Source: Metabacillus niabensis
GTDB taxonomy: Bacteria > Bacillota > Bacilli > Bacillales > Bacillaceae
Assembly: GCF_020524345.1 (NCBI RefSeq)
Contig: NZ_JAIVLH010000003.1
Span: 186,001 to 250,000, forward strand
Direction: 5' to 3'
DNA: 64,000 nucleotides
Part shown: positions 27,971-37,267 of the stretch, one piece after another
Layout of the letters: each line of letters starts with the position of its first letter
How positions within the stretch are numbered: position 1 is the stretch's first letter
Made by a program: the position numbers and the translations under genes
Notes under the pieces: model-generated
Database searches by the model: none
Seen by the model: only the letters and a program-made list of their open reading frames with translations
What the model was told of the DNA's origin: nothing

Positions 27971-28798
27971 TTAACCTTTTACAGCTCCACCAAAGCCATT
28001 TACAAAATGCTTCTGGAAGATAACATAGACGAGAAGAACAGGTAAAACTGATAATAAAACGCCTGCCATCATCAACGGGTAATTTGTAGAATACTCACCT
28101 TTAAATGACATGATTCCTGTTGTAACTGTTTTGAGTTCATCAGACGTCAAGAAGATTTGAGCTAACAGGAATTCATTCCACGTTGCCAAAAAGTCTAAGA
28201 TGATTAATGTAGAAATGGCTGGTAATGCCACCGGTAAGATAATTCTCAAGAATAGTATGAGATCACTGCACCCATCAATTCTAGCTGCCTCATCCAATTC
28301 ATTAGGAATTCCTTTAAAGAATCCGTATAAAATTAGCGTTGCAAATGGAATACCAAAACCTATATAAATCAAGATTAATCCAACGTGTGTATCCATTAGA
28401 TTCACCTTATTTAACAACATAACCAATGGGACTAAACAAGCTTGAAATGGGATTGTCATTCCTAAGATAATAAACAAATACACAGGTTTTTCCCATTTAA
28501 AGTTAAGGCGAGTTAGGCCAAACGCCGCTAACGCAGCCACAAATATTCCTAGCGGAACTTTAATTAAAGAGATGAACAAACTATTTTTCATATACATCCC
28601 TAAATTTCCTTCTTTCCATGCTTCCACAAAATTTCCCCATTTAAATTCTTCTGGTAAAGCAAATAAGGAATTACTAAATAAGTCACCATTTGATTTTAAG
28701 GAAGTTAAGAATAGAAAGAACACGGGTATTAACCAAACCAAAGCAAACGATATAATGAAGATATAAAATAATAATTTAGATGGCTTCAACTTTTTCAC
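27971..28798 (-). CDS. MalG-type sugar ABC permease
   Basis: The 275-residue protein has six transmembrane helices and the EAA loop ELDEAARIDGCSDLILFLRI, and ends in FVNGFGGAVKG as most MalG/AraQ-type permeases do. The annotated start is GTG, but GGAG lies only one base before it; a TTG three codons further in (28789) has better spacing, so the exact start is uncertain. The gene lies eight bases after the partner permease gene. Confidence 0.9.
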   Translation of the reverse strand: MKKLKPSKLLFYIFIISFALVWLIPVFFLFLTSLKSNGDLFSNSLFALPEEFKWGNFVEAWKEGNLGMYMKNSLFISLIKVPLGIFVAALAAFGLTRLNFKWEKPVYLFIILGMTIPFQACLVPLVMLLNKVNLMDTHVGLILIYIGFGIPFATLILYGFFKGIPNELDEAARIDGCSDLILFLRIILPVALPAISTLIILDFLATWNEFLLAQIFLTSDELKTVTTGIMSFKGEYSTNYPLMMAGVLLSVLPVLLVYVIFQKHFVNGFGGAVKG

Positions 28799-28806
28799 AC
28801 TCCTTC

Positions 28807-29742
28807 TTATACATGCGATTTTTTACCTTGCCATAAAATATATGGCACAGCAATGATCATAACTAAGAATAATAAAACCATAGAGATAGCCGAACCTGTT
28901 CCAACATTATTTAAAGTAAATCCTTGATAATACATCCATGAAGCTAATACTTGTGTACTATGAGACGGTCCACCGCCAGTCATCGCATAAATAATATCGA
29001 AAACTCTCATTGAGTAAAATAACGTTGTAGCAAAAACGATTATAAATGTTTCACGCAATAGCGGTAATGTGATATTATAAAACGCTTGAAAACTATTAGC
29101 TCCGTCTACTTTTGCTGCTTCAAACGGCTCCTTTGACATTGATTGTAATCCTGCTAAGAAAATAACCATTGAACTTCCTACATGTTGCCAAGTCGCTGCG
29201 ATAAATACAGCATATAACGCTATTTTCGGATCTGCTAACCAAGGGATACTTTCAATGCCTACTTTATTAAGTAGTTCATTAATTAACCCCATATTTGGGT
29301 GGTAAATCCATACCCAGATAATAGCTACTACGATATTTGAGAGAATAAAAGGAAAGTAGAAAACCGCTCTAAACAATGCTCTACCTTTAAAGCTTTTGTT
29401 TAAAAGTATTGCTAGTAAAAGGGCAAATCCCATGCTAAAAACTAATGACAAGACCGTCCAGATAATATTGTTTTTTAACCCTTTTGCAAATACCGTATCA
29501 TTTGTGAATAAGTTAATATAATTTCCGAAACCCACAAAAATTTTCTCTGCCGAAACACCATTCCATTCAAAGAAACTAAGATACAAAGTATAGAAAGTTG
29601 GTATTACAATAACAGCTATATAAATGACTAGAGCCGGAAGCATATACATAATCGGCTTCAGAGCCTGTCTTAAAGCTGTCTTTCTTACTATTTTTTGTGG
29701 ATTTGAAATAGGTACACTTTTTTCGATTACTTCCTGTTTCAT
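28807..29742 (-). CDS. MalF-type sugar ABC permease
   Basis: The 311-residue protein has six transmembrane helices and the EAA loop PFEAAKVDGANSFQAFYNI. The second of two tandem ATG codons (29742) is chosen because its distance to GGAGGGG is better. It is the first gene of the operon for two permeases, the binding lipoprotein and the glycosidase. No ATPase is encoded locally; an MsmX-type shared ATPase is expected elsewhere. Two cre-like sites lie upstream, and the YesM/YesN pair next door is the likely activator. Confidence 0.9.
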   Translation of the reverse strand: MKQEVIEKSVPISNPQKIVRKTALRQALKPIMYMLPALVIYIAVIVIPTFYTLYLSFFEWNGVSAEKIFVGFGNYINLFTNDTVFAKGLKNNIIWTVLSLVFSMGFALLLAILLNKSFKGRALFRAVFYFPFILSNIVVAIIWVWIYHPNMGLINELLNKVGIESIPWLADPKIALYAVFIAATWQHVGSSMVIFLAGLQSMSKEPFEAAKVDGANSFQAFYNITLPLLRETFIIVFATTLFYSMRVFDIIYAMTGGGPSHSTQVLASWMYYQGFTLNNVGTGSAISMVLLFLVMIIAVPYILWQGKKSHV

Positions 29743-29843
29743 CATTTCCCCTCCTATTAAAAGCAGTCTTAATTAATTCATACTTATCAGGTCTTTTGAC
29801 ATCTACCTTTTTATCTCTTTTATGACTCCAAATAACCTTTTAT

Positions 29844-29857
29844 TGATTACGCTTTCA
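29844..29857 (-). promoter_or_regulatory. cre-like site near the ABC-glycosidase promoter
   Basis: On the minus strand TGAAAGCGTAATCA matches 13 of 14 positions of the cre consensus, about 100 bases upstream of the permease start. A GATAAT box directly precedes it, so it may overlap the transcription start. Confidence 0.55.
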
Positions 29858-29925
29858 TTATCCTATAGTTTATATTGCATTAATAGGAGGTGAATGTGAC
29901 ATATCTTGTGTTTTAACAACTACTT

Positions 29926-29939
29926 TTAAAGCGTTTTCA
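29926..29939 (-). promoter_or_regulatory. Second cre-like site upstream of the ABC-glycosidase operon
   Basis: TTAAAGCGTTTTCA matches 13 of 14 positions of the cre consensus, 82 bases from the other site. A paired arrangement is also seen upstream of the LplABC operon. The remaining bases of 29743-30019 show no gene. Confidence 0.5.
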
Positions 29940-30019
29940 AAAACTTTTTTTAAAACATCTTTTTGCTTATAACAGTTACTTTTTCCCTTCTCGACCAAAC
30001 AAATTGGTATCTGTAAATC

Positions 30020-30057
30020 AAAAAAAGAATGACCAATGATAGCTCATTGACCATTCT
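30020..30057 (-). terminator. Terminator after the YesN-type regulator
   Basis: AGAATGACCAATGA and TCATTGACCATTCT form a hairpin with a small internal loop (30026-30039 and 30044-30057), followed on the minus strand by at least six T residues. It ends the kinase/regulator operon. Confidence 0.8.
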
Positions 30058-30075
30058 TTTTTCATCTTTTTCACA

Positions 30076-31323
30076 TTAAGATCTCATTTTATATTCCTGT
30101 GGCGTTATACCTAAAGATTTTTTAAACACATGAGTAAAATGTGCTGGGTCATTATAACCAACCTGTTCACAAACTTCGTAAATTTTTAATTCTGGGTTTT
30201 TCAATAATTCCTTTGCTTTTTCTATACGTAATTTAATAAGATAGCTGGAAAAACTCTCTCCTGTTTCTTGCTTGAAAATTCTACCAAGATAAGTAGGATT
30301 CAAGTAAACCTCTTCCGCCAATGATTTTAACGTTAAATCCTCCGATAGCTGGGTTCTCATTTTCTCAAGTACAATTTCAATTACACGGCGGTTCTTCTTT
30401 CCAGCGTATTTTTCAAGATCGTTAGCTTCATTTTTATTTTGATTGATATCTCCATAAAAGCTTATATGAGAAAGATCAGATTTTCGAGCATCCTCCATCG
30501 CATAAATACTTTCTTTATAATGGACATGAAGATCCGTTAATTTAAGGCAAGTGTAGCCAAATCCTATCCTAATCTCTATTTTTAACAATTCTTGAATGGT
30601 TTCATGAAGATGTTCAAACATTTCCTTATAAACCCGTCTTTTGTCTTCTGAATCATTCAAGAAAACAATAATAGCAATATGTTGTTCCTGCACAGTACCA
30701 TACGCTTCCCCATAAGTAAGAAACCATTCCTCCATAATGTTTTTTATGGCTGAATAAGCATCAATCTCCACCCATCCTCTAGGAAGTTCCCTGGCATCTT
30801 TTACACAACAGGTAAAGACCAATATTTCATGAAATCTCGGTATTATTTCGTCATCATAATATGGCAAAGGTAAGCCAAAAAGCAAATCATCTAAACGTTT
30901 TTCAAGAATATCTCGTTCTCTTTTCTTTTCCAATCTACTTAAATTTTTCTCTTTCAAAATACAGACTTCAATTTTTTCAATCGATTCAAATAGTATTTCA
31001 AAGGAAGCGGGCTTTAAAATATAATCTACGACTCCGTATCTGAGAGCTTGCTGAGCATACCCAAAATCTTTATATCCAGTTAAAAGAATGACCTTTACGT
31101 TTGAAAAATTCTCTTCAATATATTTACTCAATTCCAACCCGTCAACTGCAGGCATACGGATATCAGAAATGACTAAATCAATTTCATGTTTCTGTAGAAT
31201 AGTGATTGCTTCTTCACCATCCTCAACAGCCGCTACAATCTCCCAGCTATGTTTTGCGCCTTGAATCATTTCTTTAAGCATTCGTAAGGCAAACGGTTCA
31301 TCATCTACAAGCAATATTTTCAT
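30076..31323 (-). CDS. YesN-type response regulator with AraC HTH output
   Basis: The protein is read from the ATG at 31323 (415 residues), which has GAGGAGG seven bases upstream; an upstream in-frame ATG lacks one. It has a receiver domain with phospho-acceptor Asp54 (VISDIRMPAVDG), a shorter middle part than the other two regulators, and a C-terminal AraC-type HTH (VGYNDPAHFTHVFKK). It follows the kinase gene by 20 bases. It stands directly upstream of the ABC transporter-glycosidase operon and most probably activates it when the kinase senses the matching oligosaccharide. Confidence 0.9.
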   Translation of the reverse strand: MKILLVDDEPFALRMLKEMIQGAKHSWEIVAAVEDGEEAITILQKHEIDLVISDIRMPAVDGLELSKYIEENFSNVKVILLTGYKDFGYAQQALRYGVVDYILKPASFEILFESIEKIEVCILKEKNLSRLEKKRERDILEKRLDDLLFGLPLPYYDDEIIPRFHEILVFTCCVKDARELPRGWVEIDAYSAIKNIMEEWFLTYGEAYGTVQEQHIAIIVFLNDSEDKRRVYKEMFEHLHETIQELLKIEIRIGFGYTCLKLTDLHVHYKESIYAMEDARKSDLSHISFYGDINQNKNEANDLEKYAGKKNRRVIEIVLEKMRTQLSEDLTLKSLAEEVYLNPTYLGRIFKQETGESFSSYLIKLRIEKAKELLKNPELKIYEVCEQVGYNDPAHFTHVFKKSLGITPQEYKMRS

Positions 31324-31343
31324 CTTATCCCTCCTCTGGTACC

Positions 31344-33104
31344 TCATTGTAGATAAGGAATGACAAGCTGAACTTTAAGTCCTCCCAAAGAGCTAGAACT
31401 TAATTCAAGTCCATAATGATGACCATATATCAATTTGACCCGATGATGTAGGTTGGAAAGTCCAATTCCTGAATGCATCATTCTATCAGTCTCAAATTCT
31501 AGATCTTCATTAAACTCCAAAGCATTTTCCATCTCTTCTATGCCCATACCTTTTCCATTATCCTCTACAATGAATGTAACCATGTTGTCTTCCTTTGTAA
31601 TGGAAATATTTATTAACCAATACTTTCTTTTTATACTCTCTAATCCATGGGTAATCGCATTTTCTACTAGGGGCTGTAGCAACAGCTTCATTACTGGAAA
31701 TTCATGAAGTTCTTCTTCCACATTCATCTTAATTTGCAGTTTATCTTCATATCGATAACGTTGTAGTTCAATATAATAGTTTAATTGCTTTAAATCTTCC
31801 TTTAGTCGAACAAATTCAGAACCAGGTTGGATGCTATACCGTAGAAGTTCGCTTAAAGACAATACCATCTCTGCTAGCTTCGTTTTCTTTTCGCTTATGG
31901 CATAATAATAAATTGTATTGAGTGAATTATATAAAAAATGGGGCTGAAATTGAGCTTTCATTGCGATTAGTTGTGCCTGTTTTTCTCTTATTTGTTTAAA
32001 AGACAAAATCCTTATTGTCTCATCTAGATGTTCAATCATATGATTAAAACTATCGTATAGGACAGTAATCTCTCTATTATTCATTGTTCCAGTATAGGGT
32101 TTTAATTTCCCTCTTTTTAGATTCGACATTCGGGATGCAAGGTCTCTAATTGGTCTAGATAATGACCATGAGAAAAAGGAAGCAAATAATAAAGAAGCAA
32201 TAATTCCAAGGATCACAATAAGAAAAGTACTATTCTTCATTACTTTCAAATCTATTATGGCTTCTTCAACATCTATATAAGTAACTACTGTCCAGTTACT
32301 ATAGGTTGAAGTGTAAGATGAGATATACACTGGTTTTCCATCTATTTCTTCTTGTGTGATATTTCCATTGTTCTTACTATCTGAAACATTATCTAAGAAA
32401 GAATCGTCCATTATTTGACCAAACTCACTTGAGTCTGTCGAGTATAAGATACGCCCTGTTGAATCGATAACCTGAACCTTATTAGAAGGATTGGTAAGAA
32501 AATTTCCAACAACATGTTCCGTATCTTCAACCGGAATGACAGTAAGCATATAACCAATGTTTTGTGATGGACGAGAATAATTTTTAATCTCTCTTACACC
32601 TAAAATCCCATGAACCAATTCTTTCGTTTCTATGTCATATAACATATTATTCGTTGTCCAGAACATCCCTCCAGCTGAATCAAGAAAGGGATACCAATCC
32701 ATCTGTTTAATATTAAAGGGATTATAGAAGCCTCCTTCTCCTTGACTACCAACTAGTTCTATCAAAAATTCATTTCCTAAATAGGCCTGTTCATGTGTAA
32801 TCACTTGCTGGACATTATAATCTCGTACCGTCTGACCAACTGGTTTTTCATTTATATTCATTAAATATTCTTGGGTATCGGGATGTAAGGCAATTCTTAT
32901 TGAAAGACGATCATATTCCTCCAACATGCGATCAATCTTCCCACTCATTTGAATAACCGACTCTAGTAAGTATTGTGATGTTTTATTCACGACCACTTTA
33001 GAGGAAAACCGATAAGAGAAATAACTACTTATTGAGATTGTTATAATCATAATGATAGAAAATCCAATAATCATCTGTAATAATATAGTAGGTTTTTGTT
33101 TCAT
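31344..33104 (-). CDS. YesM-type sensor histidine kinase
   Basis: The protein is read from the ATG at 33104 (586 residues) with GGAGGAG upstream. It has a transmembrane helix at about 9-30, an extracellular dCache-like region (32-285), a second helix at 292-313, a HAMP linker, a His_kinase domain with His389 in AQFQPHFLYNSLN, and a HATPase domain (EDNGKGMGIEE, GIGLSNLHHR). It is the sensor for the regulator gene that follows. It begins about 105 bases after the DUF1593 gene, from which it is separated by a terminator. Confidence 0.9.
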   Translation of the reverse strand: MKQKPTILLQMIIGFSIIMIITISISSYFSYRFSSKVVVNKTSQYLLESVIQMSGKIDRMLEEYDRLSIRIALHPDTQEYLMNINEKPVGQTVRDYNVQQVITHEQAYLGNEFLIELVGSQGEGGFYNPFNIKQMDWYPFLDSAGGMFWTTNNMLYDIETKELVHGILGVREIKNYSRPSQNIGYMLTVIPVEDTEHVVGNFLTNPSNKVQVIDSTGRILYSTDSSEFGQIMDDSFLDNVSDSKNNGNITQEEIDGKPVYISSYTSTYSNWTVVTYIDVEEAIIDLKVMKNSTFLIVILGIIASLLFASFFSWSLSRPIRDLASRMSNLKRGKLKPYTGTMNNREITVLYDSFNHMIEHLDETIRILSFKQIREKQAQLIAMKAQFQPHFLYNSLNTIYYYAISEKKTKLAEMVLSLSELLRYSIQPGSEFVRLKEDLKQLNYYIELQRYRYEDKLQIKMNVEEELHEFPVMKLLLQPLVENAITHGLESIKRKYWLINISITKEDNMVTFIVEDNGKGMGIEEMENALEFNEDLEFETDRMMHSGIGLSNLHHRVKLIYGHHYGLELSSSSLGGLKVQLVIPYLQ

Positions 33105-33141
33105 ATGGCTCCTCCAGCTGTGCATTGAATAATATGAAAAT

Positions 33142-33175
33142 AATCCTTATCACCCTGAAAAGGTAGATAAGGATT
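33142..33175 (-). terminator. Terminator after the DUF1593 gene
   Basis: A perfect ten-base inverted repeat (AATCCTTATC / GATAAGGATT) lies 35 bases after the DUF1593 stop and is followed on the minus strand by ATTTTCATATT. It divides the sugar-catabolic operon from the kinase/regulator operon. Confidence 0.7.
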
Positions 33176-33209
33176 AAAAAATAAATAAGAGGACTTACTA
33201 ATTGTATCA

Positions 33210-34733
33210 CTATCTTGAGACAGTCAATACTACCCTCTTGTATGATGTTAAAGGCTTATCACCATTGTCCGATGCTTCGAGAATAAAGTGTAGTGTTTGC
33301 CCATTAACAGCATCAGTAGGCACCGTAAATTGACTTATTACCTCGATCTCATCTTTTTTCAACTTAGCAATTTCCGGTGAACCTGGAGGCGGAACAACAA
33401 ATGGATATGAATTCTCCGACTTATTATTTTGTTTTTCCCTAACGGAAATTAAATCTATCTGTCCAGGATACGTACCTGCTTCCTCATATTGCCACCAGCG
33501 GCCGGTTAGATGATCGCCATCTGAATCCTTAACAATTGCTTTTAGGGTAATGGTCTGCCCAGGTCTAACAACTGTGTTCTCCAAACCAACAACCTCGACT
33601 ACAGGATGGTGATTTGCATCTTTATATTCCGGTGTAACAGTCCATTGCATCCTAGCTGCAAAATCGCGTTGAGCAGCACCGAACCAACGGGAGGAAGAAT
33701 AGTCTTTAGAAGCAACGCCATTAGGGTCAATGTCTTTACCATTCCGCCCTCCCCAGCCACCATAGCTTGCGTCTACATGAGCATCAAGGCCGTTGTCTAA
33801 GAGATTCATGTACATCGAAGTGTCACCTTCAGATATCCAGGAACCGGGCTCTTCAACCCCTCCATACCATGGTACGTAACCTAGTTCCTTAAGCTGTTCT
33901 ACTGTTACCCCAGCAAAGCCAAAGAAATCAGCGATATCATTCTTATGCATTTGTTTTCCATCACCCCAGACCATATAGAACTCTCCAAATGGTCCAACCT
34001 TGGATATATTCTCTTGCGTCCATGCAGCTGAAAGATAATGGCGATCTTCAGGCTGAACAACTTTACGTGCTAAATATCCCCAGATCATTGTCGCCATTTC
34101 TCGGAATTCTATTTCTGGCCAATTTGGGCTAATATAGGATTCATAGACACCATCTTGGTCACCGAATGACTGGATGATCACTTTCTTGGAAACCTTTTCA
34201 TAAATATCCTGCCACTGACTCTTATTCTTATATTCCTCTTCAATAGATTTCAGAGCCCTTCCAATCGTTGATTGACCAGCCCCTGTTAATAAATAGAGTT
34301 TGCCAGGTTTATCATCCATAATCAGTTTCTTAATTAGATTGGAACCAGGGCTATCCTTTGAAATATCTCCAGGGAAATCCACATTGCCTTCATAGATTCT
34401 TGAGCGCAACTCATCAGGATGCGGGTAGCCTTTAGCATGTACTGAAAGATTTTGATATACTTTTTCATAAATGTCGACTGCATCGTTCATAAAGTACGAG
34501 TCTTCATCCCATCGCCATTCAGAAATCGGTCCGATTCCATAATTGGAGTGCTCAGACTCCCCATGGAACAACGTTCCTTTGCCGTCACCCTTCCAGTGAA
34601 AACGACTACTTGAATATATCAGTCCTTCTGTTTCAAACTGATTACTGTAAAGCAAATATCTGATGATCGTATTAAGATCATCAAGCTCTGGGTCGTGCAT
34701 AACTACAGTACGAAGCTTCTTATCCCTCGTCAT
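33210..34733 (-). CDS. DUF1593 (Sde182-type nucleoside hydrolase-like) protein
   Basis: The 507-residue protein has an N-terminal nucleoside hydrolase-like domain (about 1-310), with DPELDDLNTIIRYLL as the metal-site motif and LYLLTGAGQSTIGRAL as a family strand, and a C-terminal beta-sandwich (about 370-505) of the Sde0182 type. Proteins of this family occur in polysaccharide-degrading bacteria and are often secreted, but this one has no signal peptide. It is the last gene of the isomerase-transketolase-kinase operon, 70 bases after the kinase. Its activity is unknown; release of a furanose sugar is possible. It is the second nucleoside hydrolase-fold protein in the same regulated region. 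Confidence 0.8.
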   Translation of the reverse strand: MTRDKKLRTVVMHDPELDDLNTIIRYLLYSNQFETEGLIYSSSRFHWKGDGKGTLFHGESEHSNYGIGPISEWRWDEDSYFMNDAVDIYEKVYQNLSVHAKGYPHPDELRSRIYEGNVDFPGDISKDSPGSNLIKKLIMDDKPGKLYLLTGAGQSTIGRALKSIEEEYKNKSQWQDIYEKVSKKVIIQSFGDQDGVYESYISPNWPEIEFREMATMIWGYLARKVVQPEDRHYLSAAWTQENISKVGPFGEFYMVWGDGKQMHKNDIADFFGFAGVTVEQLKELGYVPWYGGVEEPGSWISEGDTSMYMNLLDNGLDAHVDASYGGWGGRNGKDIDPNGVASKDYSSSRWFGAAQRDFAARMQWTVTPEYKDANHHPVVEVVGLENTVVRPGQTITLKAIVKDSDGDHLTGRWWQYEEAGTYPGQIDLISVREKQNNKSENSYPFVVPPPGSPEIAKLKKDEIEVISQFTVPTDAVNGQTLHFILEASDNGDKPLTSYKRVVLTVSR

Positions 34734-34803
34734 ATTATCAGTTCTCCTTAAATTAGTAGCTTGCTAGTTATCATAATTATAACCGCTTGAACCAAATCAA
34801 TCA

Positions 34804-36288
34804 TTATACTAAAACGCTCTTCACCGAGTCTTTCCATCCTTGGTAATAATGATCTCTCAATTCATTTGTCATAACTGGCTGATAATATTTACTTTCCTGA
34901 TTGAGTCGTTTGATATCATCGATTGAGTTCCATATCCCAACGCCTAAACCAGCTAAATAAACAGAGCCTAATGCAGAAAGTTCTGCAATCAATGAAACAA
35001 CAACGTCACTTCCAATGATGTCAGCTTGGTATTGCATTAAAAAAGCATTACTTGTCGCACCACCATCTACTTTTAACTCTTTTATCTCAATGTTTGATTC
35101 CGTTTTCATTAATTCAATGGCGTCTTTCACTTGATAGGTGATACTTTCTAAGGCAGCACGGATAATATGGGCCTTTCCTGAATTTCGACTCATTCCTATG
35201 ATGGCAGCACGGGCATATGGATTCCAATAAGGTGCACCTAAGCCAACAAATGCAGGGACTAAGTATACGCCTTGATTATCTGGGATAGATGTTGCGAAAC
35301 GTTCAACTTCTGAGAAATCGCTAAATAACTCAAGATCTTCCTTTACCCACTTAAGAACATCCCCCGTGCTATTGATAATTCCCTCGAGCGCATAACTCAC
35401 TTCACCATCAATTCCCCATGCAATGGACGAAACTAAACCATTTTTTGCATGTACGAGATTACCAGTTTGCATCATAACAGAAGTTCCTGTACCATAAGTT
35501 GCTTTCGCCATTCCTTTTTCAAAGCACTTTTGTCCAAATAGAGCACCCTGTGAGTCACCTATAATTCCCGAAATTGGCAATCCTAAAAAAGAAAGTTTAG
35601 GGTCATTTACTCTACCAAAAATGTCATTTGAACTTCTTACTTCTGGCAGCATGGTTTTCGGAATACCGAAAATCTCTAATAATTCATCGTCCCAAGTAAG
35701 CGTGTGAATATTAAATAGAAGTGTTCGACTAGCATTTGTATAATCTGTTGCATGAACACTTCCTCCAGTTAGCTTCCACATTAACCAACTATCTATAGTT
35801 CCAAGCAACAGTTTTCCTTCATTTGCTTTATCTTTTGCCCCTTCAACATGATCTAAAATCCAACTTACCTTTGACGCAGAAAAATATGGATCAATTGTTA
35901 ATCCTGTTTTTGCTTGGACTTTATCTTCATACCCTTTCTCTTTTAAGCCCTTACAAAAATCAGAGGATCTTCGACATTGCCAAACAATTGCGTTATAAAT
36001 CGGCATTCCTGTTTCCTTATCCCATACGACAGTGGTTTCCCTCTGGTTCGTTATCGACAATACTTTATATTGATTAAGAGAAACAGAGGCTGATTGTAAG
36101 ACCTCTGTTATCACATGTTTTACATTTTCATAGATTTCTATTGGATCATGCTCAACCCAACCTGACTCTGGGTAGTATTGTTTATGGGCAAGAGCGGTTT
36201 TATGTGTAATTTCCCCTTCTGAGTTAACAACTAGAGCCTTCGTTCCAGATGTACTTTGATCGATTGCAAGAATATAGTTTGTTGTCAT
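34804..36288 (-). CDS. FGGY-family sugar kinase (glycerol kinase-like; candidate apulose kinase)
   Basis: The 494-residue protein is read from the second ATG (36288) for ribosome binding site spacing. It has the two FGGY domains: LAIDQSTSGTKALVV binds phosphate near the N-terminus, SITNQRETTVVWD and DSWLMWKLTGG follow, and KVDGGATSNAFLMQYQADI is the C-terminal signature. It resembles glycerol kinase closely in the first 250 residues, yet sits in an operon with a sugar isomerase and a split transketolase, not with glycerol genes. In the known D-apiose pathway an FGGY kinase phosphorylates apulose. The substrate here is inferred from context; a ketopentose or glycerol-like polyol remains possible. 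Confidence 0.85.
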   Translation of the reverse strand: MTTNYILAIDQSTSGTKALVVNSEGEITHKTALAHKQYYPESGWVEHDPIEIYENVKHVITEVLQSASVSLNQYKVLSITNQRETTVVWDKETGMPIYNAIVWQCRRSSDFCKGLKEKGYEDKVQAKTGLTIDPYFSASKVSWILDHVEGAKDKANEGKLLLGTIDSWLMWKLTGGSVHATDYTNASRTLLFNIHTLTWDDELLEIFGIPKTMLPEVRSSNDIFGRVNDPKLSFLGLPISGIIGDSQGALFGQKCFEKGMAKATYGTGTSVMMQTGNLVHAKNGLVSSIAWGIDGEVSYALEGIINSTGDVLKWVKEDLELFSDFSEVERFATSIPDNQGVYLVPAFVGLGAPYWNPYARAAIIGMSRNSGKAHIIRAALESITYQVKDAIELMKTESNIEIKELKVDGGATSNAFLMQYQADIIGSDVVVSLIAELSALGSVYLAGLGVGIWNSIDDIKRLNQESKYYQPVMTNELRDHYYQGWKDSVKSVLV

Positions 36289-36301
36289 ATCCATCCCTCA
36301 A

Positions 36302-37267
36302 TTATCGATTACTCATTTGCAAAGCGATTTTTTTTACGTTATCCACACTAATTCCATAATGGTTAAACACCTCAGAAGTATTACCAGTAATAGGAGGTTC
36401 GTCTGGAATTCCAATGATTTTCACAGGAACCGGTTGATGTTGAATAACCACTTCAGCGACAGCTGCCCCTAAACCACCGTGTATACTGTGTTCTTCAATC
36501 GTTATTATTTTTCCAGTCTCATTTGCTGCCTTAATAATCGCTTCTTCATCTAAAGGCTTGATTGTATGCATGTTGATTACTCTACAATTCATTCCTACTT
36601 GTTCAAGTGCTTCCGCCGAGTCTAAAGCTACACGAACCGTTTCTCCACTGGCGATGATCGTTAAATCACTGCCATCCTTCATCGTAACCGCTTTCCCAAT
36701 TTCAAATTCGTACTCATCTGATACATAAGAATCTTCTACTGGATTACGTCCAATTCTTACATAAGCAGGTCGGTCACTTTCAACTAACGCTTCAAGCATT
36801 TTCTTCGCTTCATGACGATCTGCAGGCATCATAACATCAAGACCAGGTATCGCACGTGTTACCGCTAAATCTTGTAAAGAGTGATGTGACATACCAAGTG
36901 CACCGTAACTAACTCCTCCACTTATCCCAATTAACTTTACATTGGTTTGTGAATAAGCAACATCTACTTTAATTTGTTCGATACTTCTCATACTTAAGAA
37001 ACAAGCTGGTGAAGCAACAAACGGCTTTTTACCAGAATGTGCTAACCCAGATGCTACCCCAACAATATTTTGTTCAGCAATCCCAACCTCAACAATTTGT
37101 TCAGGTAATTCTTTTCCGAACTGAACCATTGAAGCAGAGCCTCTAGAGTCACTTGTTAGCACTAATATATCTCGATCTTTTTTACCAAGCTCTAATAATA
37201 TTTCACTAATTGCTTGGCGATTAGCTATTTTATTCCCTTTTGTTGGTTTCACAGCAACATTTTTCAT
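36302..37267 (-). CDS. Transketolase C-terminal subunit (split transketolase)
   Basis: The 321-residue protein covers the pyrimidine-binding and C-terminal domains of transketolase: AEQNIVGVASGLAHSGKKP carries the conserved Glu that activates thiamine diphosphate, and HTIKPLDEEAI and EEHSIHGGLG mark the last domain. It overlaps the N-terminal subunit gene by four bases (ATGA), so the two are made together as a heteromer. Split transketolases next to a kinase and isomerase usually serve a dedicated sugar pathway and not the pentose phosphate cycle; in D-apiose catabolism such a pair splits apulose 4-phosphate. Confidence 0.9.
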   Translation of the reverse strand: MKNVAVKPTKGNKIANRQAISEILLELGKKDRDILVLTSDSRGSASMVQFGKELPEQIVEVGIAEQNIVGVASGLAHSGKKPFVASPACFLSMRSIEQIKVDVAYSQTNVKLIGISGGVSYGALGMSHHSLQDLAVTRAIPGLDVMMPADRHEAKKMLEALVESDRPAYVRIGRNPVEDSYVSDEYEFEIGKAVTMKDGSDLTIIASGETVRVALDSAEALEQVGMNCRVINMHTIKPLDEEAIIKAANETGKIITIEEHSIHGGLGAAVAEVVIQHQPVPVKIIGIPDEPPITGNTSEVFNHYGISVDNVKKIALQMSNR

